Shown here piece after piece: positions 1 through 8,281 of a DNA stretch of 64,000 nucleotides. The stretch is taken from NCBI RefSeq assembly GCF_037991315.1, contig NZ_CP150300.1, forward strand, positions 6,076,001 through 6,140,000. Reading direction: 5' to 3'. The notes beneath the pieces are model-generated. The model had not been told where the DNA came from. It saw only the letters and a program-made list of their open reading frames with translations, and did no database searches. The position numbers and the translations under genes were made by a program. The stretch comes from Paenibacillus sp. FSL H8-0079 (GTDB lineage: Bacteria > Bacillota > Bacilli > Paenibacillales > Paenibacillaceae). The first letter of the stretch is position 1; each line of letters begins with the position of its first letter.

Positions 1-941
1 GTACTCAGATTGATTTTGGTATCATCCGGATTGTCATTGATCGGCATTGGTGCTACACCAAAGTTCAAGTCCGGGTTGGACTTCAGAATGGTTTCGGCAA
101 ACCATGGTCCCTGAATCCACATTGCGGCGCTTCCTGAAGCAAAAGCTGCTGAACCATCATCTCCGCCCACTTCCAGCGCTTTGTCTGTTCCATTGGCATT
201 GACCAGATCGAAGATATTGAACAATTCTTTCATATCCGAGAAGGAGCCCTGATCCTGATTCATCTTCTCGACGAAGTCTTTGTGCTCCGATTGAGTCAAG
301 GCACCCACAGTGAGTGGCAGGAATAATTGCGGAATCCAGGATTCTTTGTAGGACAGTTCAAACGGTGTGATATTGGCTGCTTTGAGTTTCTCCACGACCG
401 CTTTCATTTCAGTTAAAGTCGTCGGTACCTCCAGCCCTTGCTCTTCGAAAATATCTTTATTGTACAAGTAGCCCCATGATAACGTTTCCAATGGAACAGC
501 CACGACTTTGCCCTCCGCATCCGTTACGGAAGGTTTAACCGAATCCACCAACTTATCGACAAAAGGTTGGCCCGACAGATCTTCCAGATAACCCGCTTTG
601 CTGAACGGTGGAATCTCATTGACCGCATGCAGCGCGAACACATCCGGTGCATCATTGGAGGCGAGGCGAGTCTTCAGAATCTGAGGTGCATTGTCCGCTG
701 GCGGCATCTCCAGTTGCACGTTCACCTCAATGTTTTTCTCTGCTTTCTCCTTGGCTTTGAACTGTTCTATATATTTATCGTAATGTTCTTTCAGCCGAGG
801 TTGTGCAACGAATACTTTGAGTGATACCGTGCTGCCTGATGCCGATTCTTCCTGCCCATTGTCCGTCCCTGCATTAGAGCCGCAACCTGCGAGCAGAACA
901 CTGACCAGTACCGCACTTGCTACGCTTTTCCATACTTTCAT
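1..941 (-). CDS. Sugar ABC transporter solute-binding lipoprotein (3' part outside window)
   Basis: N-terminal 313 codons of an extracellular substrate-binding protein of the family 1 (sugar) type; the gene runs off the left edge. The protein starts MKVWKSVASAVLVSVLLAGC, a signal peptide with lipobox LAGC, so it should be lipid-anchored on the outer face of the membrane. The ATG at 941 is preceded by GGAGG about 9 nt upstream. The next genes upstream on the same strand are a YesN-type regulator and YesM-type kinase, the usual controllers of such transporters in Paenibacillus, and a GH42 beta-galactosidase. A cre-like site lies 63 bp upstream, suggesting carbon catabolite control. The ligand cannot be read from sequence; a galactoside is an inference from the GH42 gene. 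Permease genes, if present, lie outside the window. Confidence 0.9.
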   Translation of the reverse strand, partial: MKVWKSVASAVLVSVLLAGCGSNAGTDNGQEESASGSTVSLKVFVAQPRLKEHYDKYIEQFKAKEKAEKNIEVNVQLEMPPADNAPQILKTRLASNDAPDVFALHAVNEIPPFSKAGYLEDLSGQPFVDKLVDSVKPSVTDAEGKVVAVPLETLSWGYLYNKDIFEEQGLEVPTTLTEMKAVVEKLKAANITPFELSYKESWIPQLFLPLTVGALTQSEHKDFVEKMNQDQGSFSDMKELFNIFDLVNANGTDKALEVGGDDGSAAFASGSAAMWIQGPWFAETILKSNPDLNFGVAPMPINDNPDDTKINLS

Positions 942-1003
942 CTCTTATGACCTCCCGGTGTGTAACTGGTTTGTCTTTCATAGGCTCATTATATATCAGA
1001 AAA

Positions 1004-1017
1004 TGAAAGCGCTTCAT
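1004..1017. promoter_or_regulatory. Candidate cre (CcpA) site
   Basis: TGAAAGCGCTTCAT fits the Gram-positive catabolite-responsive element consensus (TGWAANCGNTNWCA) with its central CG. It lies 63 bp upstream of the sugar-binding protein start, so repression or roadblock by CcpA during growth on preferred sugars is plausible. This is a sequence match only. Confidence 0.6.
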
Positions 1018-1088
1018 TGGACAAAATTAGACTCGTGTATTGGATTATTTTAAACCTTAATCCTGCCGCAAATGCTCTCTCGAACGAC

Positions 1089-2198
1089 TCATTCCGTGCT
1101 ACTGCTTGAATTGCCTGATATGCGAGGTTGTCTCTTCCGCATCTCCCCCGGTGAAACTCCGAAATGCTTCTTGAATACCCGATAGAAGTAGGACACATCT
1201 TCATAACCCGCCATCTCGGCAATATGCTTGAACGGAATCTGTTCATCCATCACCCATTCCTTCGCTCGCGTCATACGCAACTGGACAACATAGTCGGTCA
1301 CATTCACCTCATACTCTTTCTTGAATACCTTACTGAGATATTCCTTACTGACAAAAAAGATATGGGCGAGCTGCTCCAGCGTAATCATCTCCATACAGTG
1401 CTGCTCAATGTATTGCTTCACCTCGTCCAGGTTCAGCTTGTTCTTGAATTTACGCTGTGCAATCAGCTGCTCCAAAGCCTGGTAGTACGGTGCGGATATC
1501 CAATCCATTGTGGATTCGATGGAAGCCAGCGCTGTCGAAGGAGGTAGCGCCGTTGCCACTGGACGCTCATACAATGCATTAGAGACGCACAACTCATCCA
1601 GCAAAGCCTGTAATTCATGAGCCACCCGCCCGAGCTGCCGGGGTCTGTTAATCTCGCATCGTTCCAGCTTCTGCTGTAATTGCTGGAACCATTCCCGCAG
1701 ACTCTGAACGTTCAGGTCATTAAACCGCAAGCGAGCCTGCTGCTGGAACAAAGAAAAATCACCAGCAAACGCAGAGGGATACGATTCCCATGATTCAGGC
1801 GCTGATTCAACCTTTTCTAATTCTTTTGCACATTTGGCCAGCACACCATTCAGTTCATCCGGATTCACCGGTTTGAGCAGATAATCAGCAGCCCGATGAC
1901 GGATCGCGTGTTTCGCATAATTGAAGTCGTCATATCCGCTCACCACGATCACCTTGATCTGTGGGTATTGTCCGCTCAGCGTCTGTAACAGCTCCACACC
2001 GTCTGTGCCGGGCATGCGCATGTCCGTAATGATAATGTGAGGCTGATGCTGTTTGACCAGTTGTATGGCCTGCTCACCATCCTCTGCCTCACCTGCAACG
2101 GTCATGCCGAGTTCATTCCAATCTCCGAGGTTGCGCAAAATATCCCGGTTCCACGGTTCATCATCCACCAGCAGCACTCTGTACAGTTCCTTGTTCAC
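1089..2198 (-). CDS. YesN-type response regulator (receiver + AraC HTH)
   Basis: 369 residues. The receiver domain (about 1-125) has the acidic pair DDE near residue 12, the phosphoacceptor Asp in ITDMRMPG near residue 58 and the conserved Lys in YLLKPV. The C-terminal AraC/XylS double helix-turn-helix is about residues 260-355 (VSKEYLSKVFKKE and GYEDVSYFYRVFKKHFG). It is the DNA-binding partner of the kinase encoded immediately upstream: its GTG start at 2198 overlaps the kinase stop as GTGA, with AGGAGG inside the kinase gene, so the two are translationally coupled. Probable target is the sugar uptake gene downstream and possibly the GH42 gene. The middle region is shorter than in the other YesN of this window (515 residues). 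Confidence 0.93.
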   Translation of the reverse strand: MNKELYRVLLVDDEPWNRDILRNLGDWNELGMTVAGEAEDGEQAIQLVKQHQPHIIITDMRMPGTDGVELLQTLSGQYPQIKVIVVSGYDDFNYAKHAIRHRAADYLLKPVNPDELNGVLAKCAKELEKVESAPESWESYPSAFAGDFSLFQQQARLRFNDLNVQSLREWFQQLQQKLERCEINRPRQLGRVAHELQALLDELCVSNALYERPVATALPPSTALASIESTMDWISAPYYQALEQLIAQRKFKNKLNLDEVKQYIEQHCMEMITLEQLAHIFFVSKEYLSKVFKKEYEVNVTDYVVQLRMTRAKEWVMDEQIPFKHIAEMAGYEDVSYFYRVFKKHFGVSPGEMRKRQPRISGNSSSSTE

Positions 2199-3985
2199 AA
2201 GGCTTCGCCTCCTGTATTGCAGGGGATTCGTACCGTAACGCTCGTCCCCTGTCCGTATTCACTTTCTATACTCATCCCGTATTCAGGTCCAAAATGCATC
2301 ACCATTCGTGAGGCCGCATTAACCAGCCCAATACTTTTGCCTGAACTCCACACCCGATCTGCCTCCCAGGTAAGCCGCTCCAGTCTGGACTGCATCTCCG
2401 CTAATTTCTCAGCATCCATACCCACGCCGTTATCACGAATTCGAATGGTTACATCTTCAGGTTCACAGACGACCTCAATGCCCAGCTTCCACTCGCCCTG
2501 CTTCTTCTCCAATCCATGTAAAAATGCATTCTCTACAATGGGTTGCAAAGACAACTTGGGAATATAACACGCCCGAAGTTCCCCGGTGATCTCCAGGGTA
2601 TATTCAAGCCTGCCGGCAAAACGCTGTTTCTGAATCAGCATATAATGCTCCAGCTGGTCCAGTTCAGACTGTAGGGGCACAAGCCCATCCGGCGCTCGTA
2701 CAATATAACGAAACATCTCGCTCAAGGCTCGAATGACCTTGTAACTGTCTGCCGGTTTTTGCGAGTAGACCATGCCGCCAATCATCTGCAACGTATTTTG
2801 CAGGAAATGCGGATGGATCTGGGATTGCAGTGCTTTGAGCTCGGCCGTCTGCTTCTCCAGATTCATCAGATAGTTGTCGCGAATATGTTCCCGAATACGA
2901 TTAGCCATGCCGTGCAGATTTTTCTCCAGCAGACCAATCTCATCCACCCGGCCGCTTCGTACCACTTCCCTGTCTTTGATTAGCTGGATACCCTTCATGG
3001 AATTCGCCAGTCTGACAATCGGCTTCGATGTACGCCAGGCCACGAGCGCAGCTAGTCCCACAGAAATGACGGTTGCCAGGCCCCCCACAACCAATCCGTA
3101 TTTCATCGTCTCCAAAGCACTTTCGTTAATGACATGGGCAGGTACAACCTTGATCACACGTAGGCCTGACGGCTCGATGGAGTGAAAGAATACATACTCC
3201 TTGGCTGTACGAATGAAGCCCGAACTTTCTTTCGTGCCTGCCAATTTCTCCAGTGCTTCCGCAGACGGCTGAATCTCTTGGTTTGGCTGATAGACCGGAC
3301 TGCCCGTGCTGTCAGCAATGTATACCGCATAGTCTCCCCGGCTATCCAGCAGCTCCAGGGTCTGGTTGAACTCAGCCCACTTGACCTCCAGACTGATGGC
3401 CCCGATCTGAGCTTGATCCTCGAAGCGGTTCATGCTGCGGGTCATGTGAAACTTTTGCGGATCGTCCGGATCATTGATAATCGTAAAATCTTTATGCTGT
3501 GCAAAAAGCTCATGATATCCTTCCGGTATTTCCGATACTGCCTTGATGCGAGAATCCATGGAGTTGAAGGTGAACAGGGTGTCCAATTCCTTCAGGTACA
3601 GCTCAACGCCAAATACATAATTGCCAGCCGAATAGTATACACTGTTGAGCATATTGAAAACGGCCTTCTGTTCATCGAATCGACTGGCTGCCGGCGCTTC
3701 CTGGTTCAACGCCAGATATTGATGCAATTCGTCACTGATCTGAATGGAATAAATAATATTGTTCATGCGGGCGAACTGTTCACCCAGATAGATGGAGGCC
3801 CAGTTCATATTGGCTCGGTTGGTCTCCATAATCTCCTCTTCCATGGAAGAGCGGGTATTCTCGGCTGCCATAGCGGTCATGGCAATGACGGGCAGCACGG
3901 CCAGCAGCGTCATGGTAAGAATCAATTTATTGCGAATGCTGCGTTTGAAAGGATCTGTCAGCTTCCGATAACATTCGGTAAACAC
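2195..3985 (-). CDS. YesM-type sensor histidine kinase
   Basis: 596-residue membrane kinase. A transmembrane segment at about residues 20-42 and another near 280-305 bracket an extracellular sensing domain; a HAMP domain follows (about 305-360). The HisKA_7TM/His_kinase block begins with LQSQIHPHFLQN near residue 390 (His phosphoacceptor), and the HATPase_c domain ends the protein (N-box VENAFLHG, G-box IRDNGVGM). It starts at a GTG (3985) with AGGAG ten bases upstream; no in-frame ATG is better placed. It phosphorylates the overlapping YesN-like regulator. The signal is probably extracellular oligosaccharide or envelope state; the sequence does not say which. Confidence 0.93.
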   Translation of the reverse strand: MFTECYRKLTDPFKRSIRNKLILTMTLLAVLPVIAMTAMAAENTRSSMEEEIMETNRANMNWASIYLGEQFARMNNIIYSIQISDELHQYLALNQEAPAASRFDEQKAVFNMLNSVYYSAGNYVFGVELYLKELDTLFTFNSMDSRIKAVSEIPEGYHELFAQHKDFTIINDPDDPQKFHMTRSMNRFEDQAQIGAISLEVKWAEFNQTLELLDSRGDYAVYIADSTGSPVYQPNQEIQPSAEALEKLAGTKESSGFIRTAKEYVFFHSIEPSGLRVIKVVPAHVINESALETMKYGLVVGGLATVISVGLAALVAWRTSKPIVRLANSMKGIQLIKDREVVRSGRVDEIGLLEKNLHGMANRIREHIRDNYLMNLEKQTAELKALQSQIHPHFLQNTLQMIGGMVYSQKPADSYKVIRALSEMFRYIVRAPDGLVPLQSELDQLEHYMLIQKQRFAGRLEYTLEITGELRACYIPKLSLQPIVENAFLHGLEKKQGEWKLGIEVVCEPEDVTIRIRDNGVGMDAEKLAEMQSRLERLTWEADRVWSSGKSIGLVNAASRMVMHFGPEYGMSIESEYGQGTSVTVRIPCNTGGEAL

Positions 3986-4013
3986 AGCGCATCCACTCCT
4001 GAGCTAAAATAGA

Positions 4014-4046
4014 CAAACGCCCCAGCATAGAAGCCGAGGGCGCTTT
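4014..4046 (-). terminator. Probable rho-independent terminator downstream of the GH42 gene
   Basis: CGCCC/GGGCG-based stem (4018-4026 with 4033-4042), followed on the minus strand by a T-rich run. It sits between the GH42 gene (with repeat copy A) and the kinase gene, and would separate their transcription. Two mismatches in the stem make it moderate. Confidence 0.45.
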
Positions 4047-4083
4047 GGTCTTTATATTCGTTTGGAAATGCTAAAATATCACG

Positions 4084-4312
4084 TTATACAATAGAATGAA
4101 TGGTTACACGAGATCACTACGTGGTCAGAACAACCCTCTGATCGCTGTTATCACCGGATTTTTTTGATTCCCTTTTCTAAGGGGAAAATCCGTTGATAAA
4201 GGCGAGGTGTATGCTTCCGATGCAGCTTTCTTTCAGAAAGCTTTTAGCTCCGCTTCCTCAGGTTTCTTCTGCCCTCTCCGTTAACGTGCACATGTTAAAT
4301 TCAACTTATATA
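4084..4312 (+). repeat. Dispersed hairpin repeat, copy A (long form)
   Basis: First of five copies of an intergenic element (others near 9.6, 20.6, 26.0 and 60.4 kb). Shared core blocks in order: GATCGCTGTTATC, then an A/T-rich stem ATTTTTTTGATTCCC...GGGGAAAATCC, then CTTCCGATGCAGCTTTC with its hairpin AGCTTTCTTTCAGAAAGCTT, then CTGCCCTCTCCGTTA. This copy has diverged: TTATCACCGG replaces TTATCCCCAG. Its right end TTCAACTTATATA matches the inverted-repeat end of copies C and D. It fills most of the 347-bp gap between the GH42 and kinase genes; no gene is seen in the gap. Confidence 0.75.
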
Positions 4313-4332
4313 CCTATATTTATTATTTCCTA

Positions 4333-6336
4333 TTATTGTTCGATAATTCGCATGCCCCATGGCTCAAGTTCGATCTTCTCTCCCGCAGCAATCGGGGTTC
4401 CTGCCAGAAGTTCCGTTCCTTCCCCATAAGCATTCACGAAGGATGTTGCCTCATCTGCATAATTGAAATAGTAGCGAATCGTGTTCCCCTGATCGTTCAC
4501 ACCTGTCTTCACAATGATGGGAAAAGCCAGCTCCTGATCAGCTCCCCATACGCCCGCTTCCTTCATAACACGTTCCAATACCTTACGGATCACCGCAGAA
4601 CTGGTATAACATCCAACATAGGTTGCTTTGCCTTTTCCATAGGCATTCTGGGTAATTGCCGCATATTCACCCCAATGTGCATGATCATACCAAGCGAGTA
4701 CTTCAGCCGTTGTCGGTGTAATTAGTTCCATCCAGGTGTGAACCTGGTTCTGCTCCTCACCAACCTCGAATGGATCATCGCGTAGCGAGACATGTTTTGG
4801 CTCTACAAAAAGGTTATAGCTGATCCCGCATGCCTCACTGATCAAGCCGGGCTGGCGAGTAGAGCGTACCTTGATATGCTCATTTGCAAATCCGCTTTTG
4901 AACGAGTAGACGATATGTCCGCCATCCTGTACGAATTGATTTAATTTCTCCAGCAATGCATCCGAAGCAGCATACAGAGCAGGTACAACGAGTACGTCAT
5001 ACTCCGCATAACTCTCAACCGATGGATCGATGAGGTCACAGCCAATGTTCATCTTGTACAATTCATCGTACATCCAGCGCACCACGTCATTGTAGTTCTT
5101 GTCACTGGTGAAGTTAAACCCGAACCACTTGATCGATGTCAGCGCCTCATTGCTGAACAGCACGGCCACCCGATTCTTTTTCTTCAGATTCACGAGCTTC
5201 GGACTGAGACGGGCAAAATCCCTGCCAATCGTCTTCGCTTCGTTGTACACCGGATTCGGTTCAAAGTCATGACTGAGCAATCCTTTCCAATACGTCTCAA
5301 ACGAATTGTGCAATGAATGCCAGTGCCAATAGGCAACCATGTTCGCTCCCGATGCCAGATGGCTGAATGCCTGCAAACGCAGTTGCCCCGGATAGGGAAC
5401 CCAATGCCAGAACGCCTGCGCTTCGGTCTCCAGTACCAGATAGTTCGATTGTTTGGTCGAACGCGCCACATCCCCGCCGAATGAAATCTCAATGCCGGTC
5501 AGATCATCCTGGGAAGGATGGTAGATGTCCACACTGGTGATGTCAAAAGGTTTCGATGCGGCAAAATGATCCACATCCCCTTGAATGCCGTAGGAATACC
5601 CACGCCAGTCGAAGTCAAAGTTCTGGGTAACAAACTGTCCTTCCTGTTTGTATTCATTCACAATCCCCACTTGCCAAGCCAAAAAGTTGGTTACCAGCTG
5701 CCGCTGGAACTTGGCAAATTCAGCACCCAGACTGCCGTTAATCGTTCCTACAACAGACGGGAAGTCTTCCCAGCTATTGATCCGATTACTCCAGTAGTCG
5801 AGGCCAAATTCCTTGTTAAGCTCATCCAGAGAGCTGAACTTGTTACGCATGTATTTGACGAATTGCAGTTGTACATTATCTCCTGCGGTGTTGTAATGCT
5901 TCGTCTCGTTATCTGTCTGATAACCGATTACTGCTGGATGTGTGCTCACTCGAGAGATCAGCTTGCGGATGATCCGCTCGGCATAGAATAGATAGGTTGG
6001 ATGTGTAATATCCATGATCTGTCTTGCCCCGTATTTGCCAGGTCCCTGTGAGGTGGTAGCCAGCACGTCCGGATGTTCCTTCACCATCCATGTAGGAACA
6101 GCATACGTTGGTGTCCCAACGATGACCTGAATCCCTGCCTCATGCATGGCATCCAGCACACGATCCACGGAAGAGAAGTCAAATACGCCATTCTGCGGTT
6201 CATGGGTACTCCAGGTTGATTCTGCAATGCGGACCACGTTGATCCCTGCATCCTTCATCATCTGAATGTCCTTGTCCAATCTTTCGTAAGGCATATATTC
6301 ATCATAGTAGGCTACGCCATATAATAATTTGTCCAT
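4333..6336 (-). CDS. GH42 beta-galactosidase
   Basis: 667 residues, the normal length for glycoside hydrolase family 42, which releases terminal beta-D-galactose from galacto-oligosaccharides. The N-terminus (GVAYYDEYMP...GINVVRIAESTWS) is the start of the TIM barrel. The acid/base Glu lies in TDNETKHYN near residue 145 and the nucleophile Glu in LVLETEAQAFWHW near residue 302, followed by the trimerisation domain (YDVLVVPALY) and a small C-terminal beta domain. There is no signal peptide, so it acts on imported oligosaccharides. The ATG at 6336 has AAGGAG at good spacing. A cre-like site lies 75 bp upstream, and a divergent AraC regulator gene is likely its local activator. The sugar-uptake genes at 1-4 kb fit the same pathway. 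Confidence 0.93.
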   Translation of the reverse strand: MDKLLYGVAYYDEYMPYERLDKDIQMMKDAGINVVRIAESTWSTHEPQNGVFDFSSVDRVLDAMHEAGIQVIVGTPTYAVPTWMVKEHPDVLATTSQGPGKYGARQIMDITHPTYLFYAERIIRKLISRVSTHPAVIGYQTDNETKHYNTAGDNVQLQFVKYMRNKFSSLDELNKEFGLDYWSNRINSWEDFPSVVGTINGSLGAEFAKFQRQLVTNFLAWQVGIVNEYKQEGQFVTQNFDFDWRGYSYGIQGDVDHFAASKPFDITSVDIYHPSQDDLTGIEISFGGDVARSTKQSNYLVLETEAQAFWHWVPYPGQLRLQAFSHLASGANMVAYWHWHSLHNSFETYWKGLLSHDFEPNPVYNEAKTIGRDFARLSPKLVNLKKKNRVAVLFSNEALTSIKWFGFNFTSDKNYNDVVRWMYDELYKMNIGCDLIDPSVESYAEYDVLVVPALYAASDALLEKLNQFVQDGGHIVYSFKSGFANEHIKVRSTRQPGLISEACGISYNLFVEPKHVSLRDDPFEVGEEQNQVHTWMELITPTTAEVLAWYDHAHWGEYAAITQNAYGKGKATYVGCYTSSAVIRKVLERVMKEAGVWGADQELAFPIIVKTGVNDQGNTIRYYFNYADEATSFVNAYGEGTELLAGTPIAAGEKIELEPWGMRIIEQ

Positions 6337-6410
6337 GATTTAATCTCCTTTTTGTCGGGAAAATGTAATGATCTTGACATGTGCACGAGTTGACACATTC
6401 CAACCCATAA

Positions 6411-6425
6411 TGGTAGCGTTTACAT
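6411..6425. promoter_or_regulatory. Candidate cre (CcpA) site in the GH42/AraC divergent region
   Basis: On the minus strand it reads ATGTAAACGCTACCA, matching WTGNAANCGNWNNCW at every fixed position. It lies between the GH42 start (6336) and the AraC start (6585), so it could control either gene. Confidence 0.55.
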
Positions 6426-6584
6426 TAATATCGGTTGAAGAACTTGGATTGTTCAGTAACTCCTTCAAACGCTTATTCGTTCCATGGATTATCCATGCTT
6501 GCGTTAAACTGATTATAATGAAGTATACTAAGGGTGCCGATTGTACAAGGCGAGTTGTTTTTACCCTTTTCCGAGGTGAATGTT

Positions 6585-7556
6585 ATGGATATCCGATCAC
6601 AGCTCCGAGAAATGCCTCACCATACACTGGCTCACTGGCTGCCTATTATCGACAGTAACATCAAATTCTATGGTGCGCACAGCCAACAAGTCCCCTATGG
6701 ATGGGCGATGCCGGAGGAATCACATCCGGGCTTTGAGATTATGTTGATCATCGAAGGTACGCAGGAGAGTGTGATTCATGGTTATACCTATACCGTGGAG
6801 GAAGGTTCCATTCTTCTCATTCCTCCCGGGTTCAAACATACAAATCAATGTGTATCCACGGAAGGCATGACTTATTTTAGCGCTCACTTTAATGTGGATG
6901 ATCCGGTCTTCACCCTGAAGCTGATGTCACAGCACAGCCGAATCTACGCAGCAGGTACGGCTGATAATAAGAAGATGCGCGTTGTGTTGGAAGGTTGGAT
7001 GGGCATGATTAACGTATCTGAGGCCTACACCTCCACCGACAAAATGATCATGCAGGCACGCATGTTTGAACTGTTCGCCCTGTTGTCCCAAGCCGCTGAT
7101 AACAAACCGGAGTCCACCACCTCCGTTGCTGCTTCACACACGCCAGCCCCAACAGCCATGCATTATGCGGGAGCTATAGCGGAGGCGATCAAGCAGGCCT
7201 TCTATGCCCAGCTTCGAACCAAGGAAGATAGTGTATCCACGGTCAAAGTAGAGCAGATCATATCCTCGTTTGGCATCAGTCCGGGATATGGTTTGCAGGT
7301 CTTTCGCAAGGTGTATGGGCGATCGCCCAGAGCTTACCTGTCCAGCCTGAAGTTGCAGGAGGCCAAAGTCCTGATCGAACAGCCAGAGCTGTCACTCGGT
7401 GAAATTGCGTGGAAACTCGGCTACACCCATCTGTCTCATTTCAGCAGACAATTCAAACGTTGGACAGGCCAAAGTCCGCTACAATATCGCAATCATCATG
7501 CAGATGCATCTGGCGATCCTGTATCCTACAGATCCGAATCGAGTCCAGAATCTTGA
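6585..7556 (+). CDS. AraC-family transcriptional regulator
   Basis: 323 residues. An N-terminal cupin-like sensing domain (about 1-150; HPGFEIMLIIEG, GSILLIPPGFKHTN) is followed by a C-terminal AraC double HTH (about 215-315), the second motif being LGEIAWKLGYTHLSHFSRQFKRWTG. I place the start at the ATG at 6585, which has GAGGTG seven bases upstream; an in-frame ATG 51 bases earlier has no ribosome-binding site. It is divergent from the GH42 beta-galactosidase and is the obvious candidate for its regulator, with a sugar as effector. Its 3' end overlaps the convergent mobA gene by 31 bp. Confidence 0.9.
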   Translation: MDIRSQLREMPHHTLAHWLPIIDSNIKFYGAHSQQVPYGWAMPEESHPGFEIMLIIEGTQESVIHGYTYTVEEGSILLIPPGFKHTNQCVSTEGMTYFSAHFNVDDPVFTLKLMSQHSRIYAAGTADNKKMRVVLEGWMGMINVSEAYTSTDKMIMQARMFELFALLSQAADNKPESTTSVAASHTPAPTAMHYAGAIAEAIKQAFYAQLRTKEDSVSTVKVEQIISSFGISPGYGLQVFRKVYGRSPRAYLSSLKLQEAKVLIEQPELSLGEIAWKLGYTHLSHFSRQFKRWTGQSPLQYRNHHADASGDPVSYRSESSPES

Positions 7557-8155
7557 TTCCGGATACGTTCGTAGTCTTCTGGCGTGTTCATATTACTCAA
7601 TTGCATCGCTACATGATGAACGCCTGCTCTTTCAAGCTCTTCGGCTTCGACATAGCAGCAACCGATCTCTTCAAGCCATCGCATGACTCGAAGATGATCC
7701 TGCATCAGGCGTTGCTCCAGATCAGGGAGAACACGCTTGTGATACGCACCTGCCAGCGGATGGACACGTCCATCCACGCGTGGAACGATAGCGGAATAAG
7801 AATCATGTGACTCAGCCACCTTTTTTATCCCATCAAAAAAGGACGTTTGCAGGAGCGGCATATCGCAGGCGCAGACCAGATTCCATTCCGTACCGGAAGC
7901 CTCCAGTGCCACGTGAAGCCCCGCGAGTGGTCCCTTCCCCGGATAGTGATCCTGTACGCAGTCGTAGCCCATTTGGCCGTAGGTTGTCACGTTGGGTCCG
8001 GCTGCCACGATGATACGGGATACTGCGGGTCTCATGGCCTTCGTCACATGTTGCAGTACAACGGAACCGTTCAGTTCCAGCATGGCCTTGTTAGTCCCCA
8101 TGCGACTGGATAACCCTCCTGCCAATATGATGCCTGTCCATTCCCTCGTGTTCAT
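7526..8155 (-). CDS. mobA: MobA-like molybdenum cofactor guanylyltransferase
   Basis: 209 residues. It carries the nucleotidyltransferase signature near the N-terminus (IILAGGLSSRMGTNKAML, loop LAGGxSxRMG-xxKA) and the metal-binding CDMPLL motif near residue 97. MobA links GMP to molybdopterin to make the guanine dinucleotide form used by DMSO-reductase-family enzymes, one of which is encoded at 36.3-38.3 kb. The start ATG has GGAGGGAG upstream. No other cofactor genes are adjacent; a general MobA-like NTP transferase role (for example on CTP) cannot be excluded. The 3' end overlaps the convergent AraC gene by 31 bp. Confidence 0.85.
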   Translation of the reverse strand: MNTREWTGIILAGGLSSRMGTNKAMLELNGSVVLQHVTKAMRPAVSRIIVAAGPNVTTYGQMGYDCVQDHYPGKGPLAGLHVALEASGTEWNLVCACDMPLLQTSFFDGIKKVAESHDSYSAIVPRVDGRVHPLAGAYHKRVLPDLEQRLMQDHLRVMRWLEEIGCCYVEAEELERAGVHHVAMQLSNMNTPEDYERIRNQDSGLDSDL

Positions 8156-8281
8156 GATGCCTTGCTCCCTCCTGATAACGATGTGGGCTTGTTATATCAA
8201 ACGATCAACATTTTCTATAGATTGAATCCCCTTTCAACAAATGATACATTGAACAATATGCATTTGAAAGGAATGGCTTAA

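Noticed and set aside
3182..4012. A 276-codon open frame opposite the first YesM kinase gene
   Set aside because: It is antisense to a well-supported gene, with no domain or translation signal.
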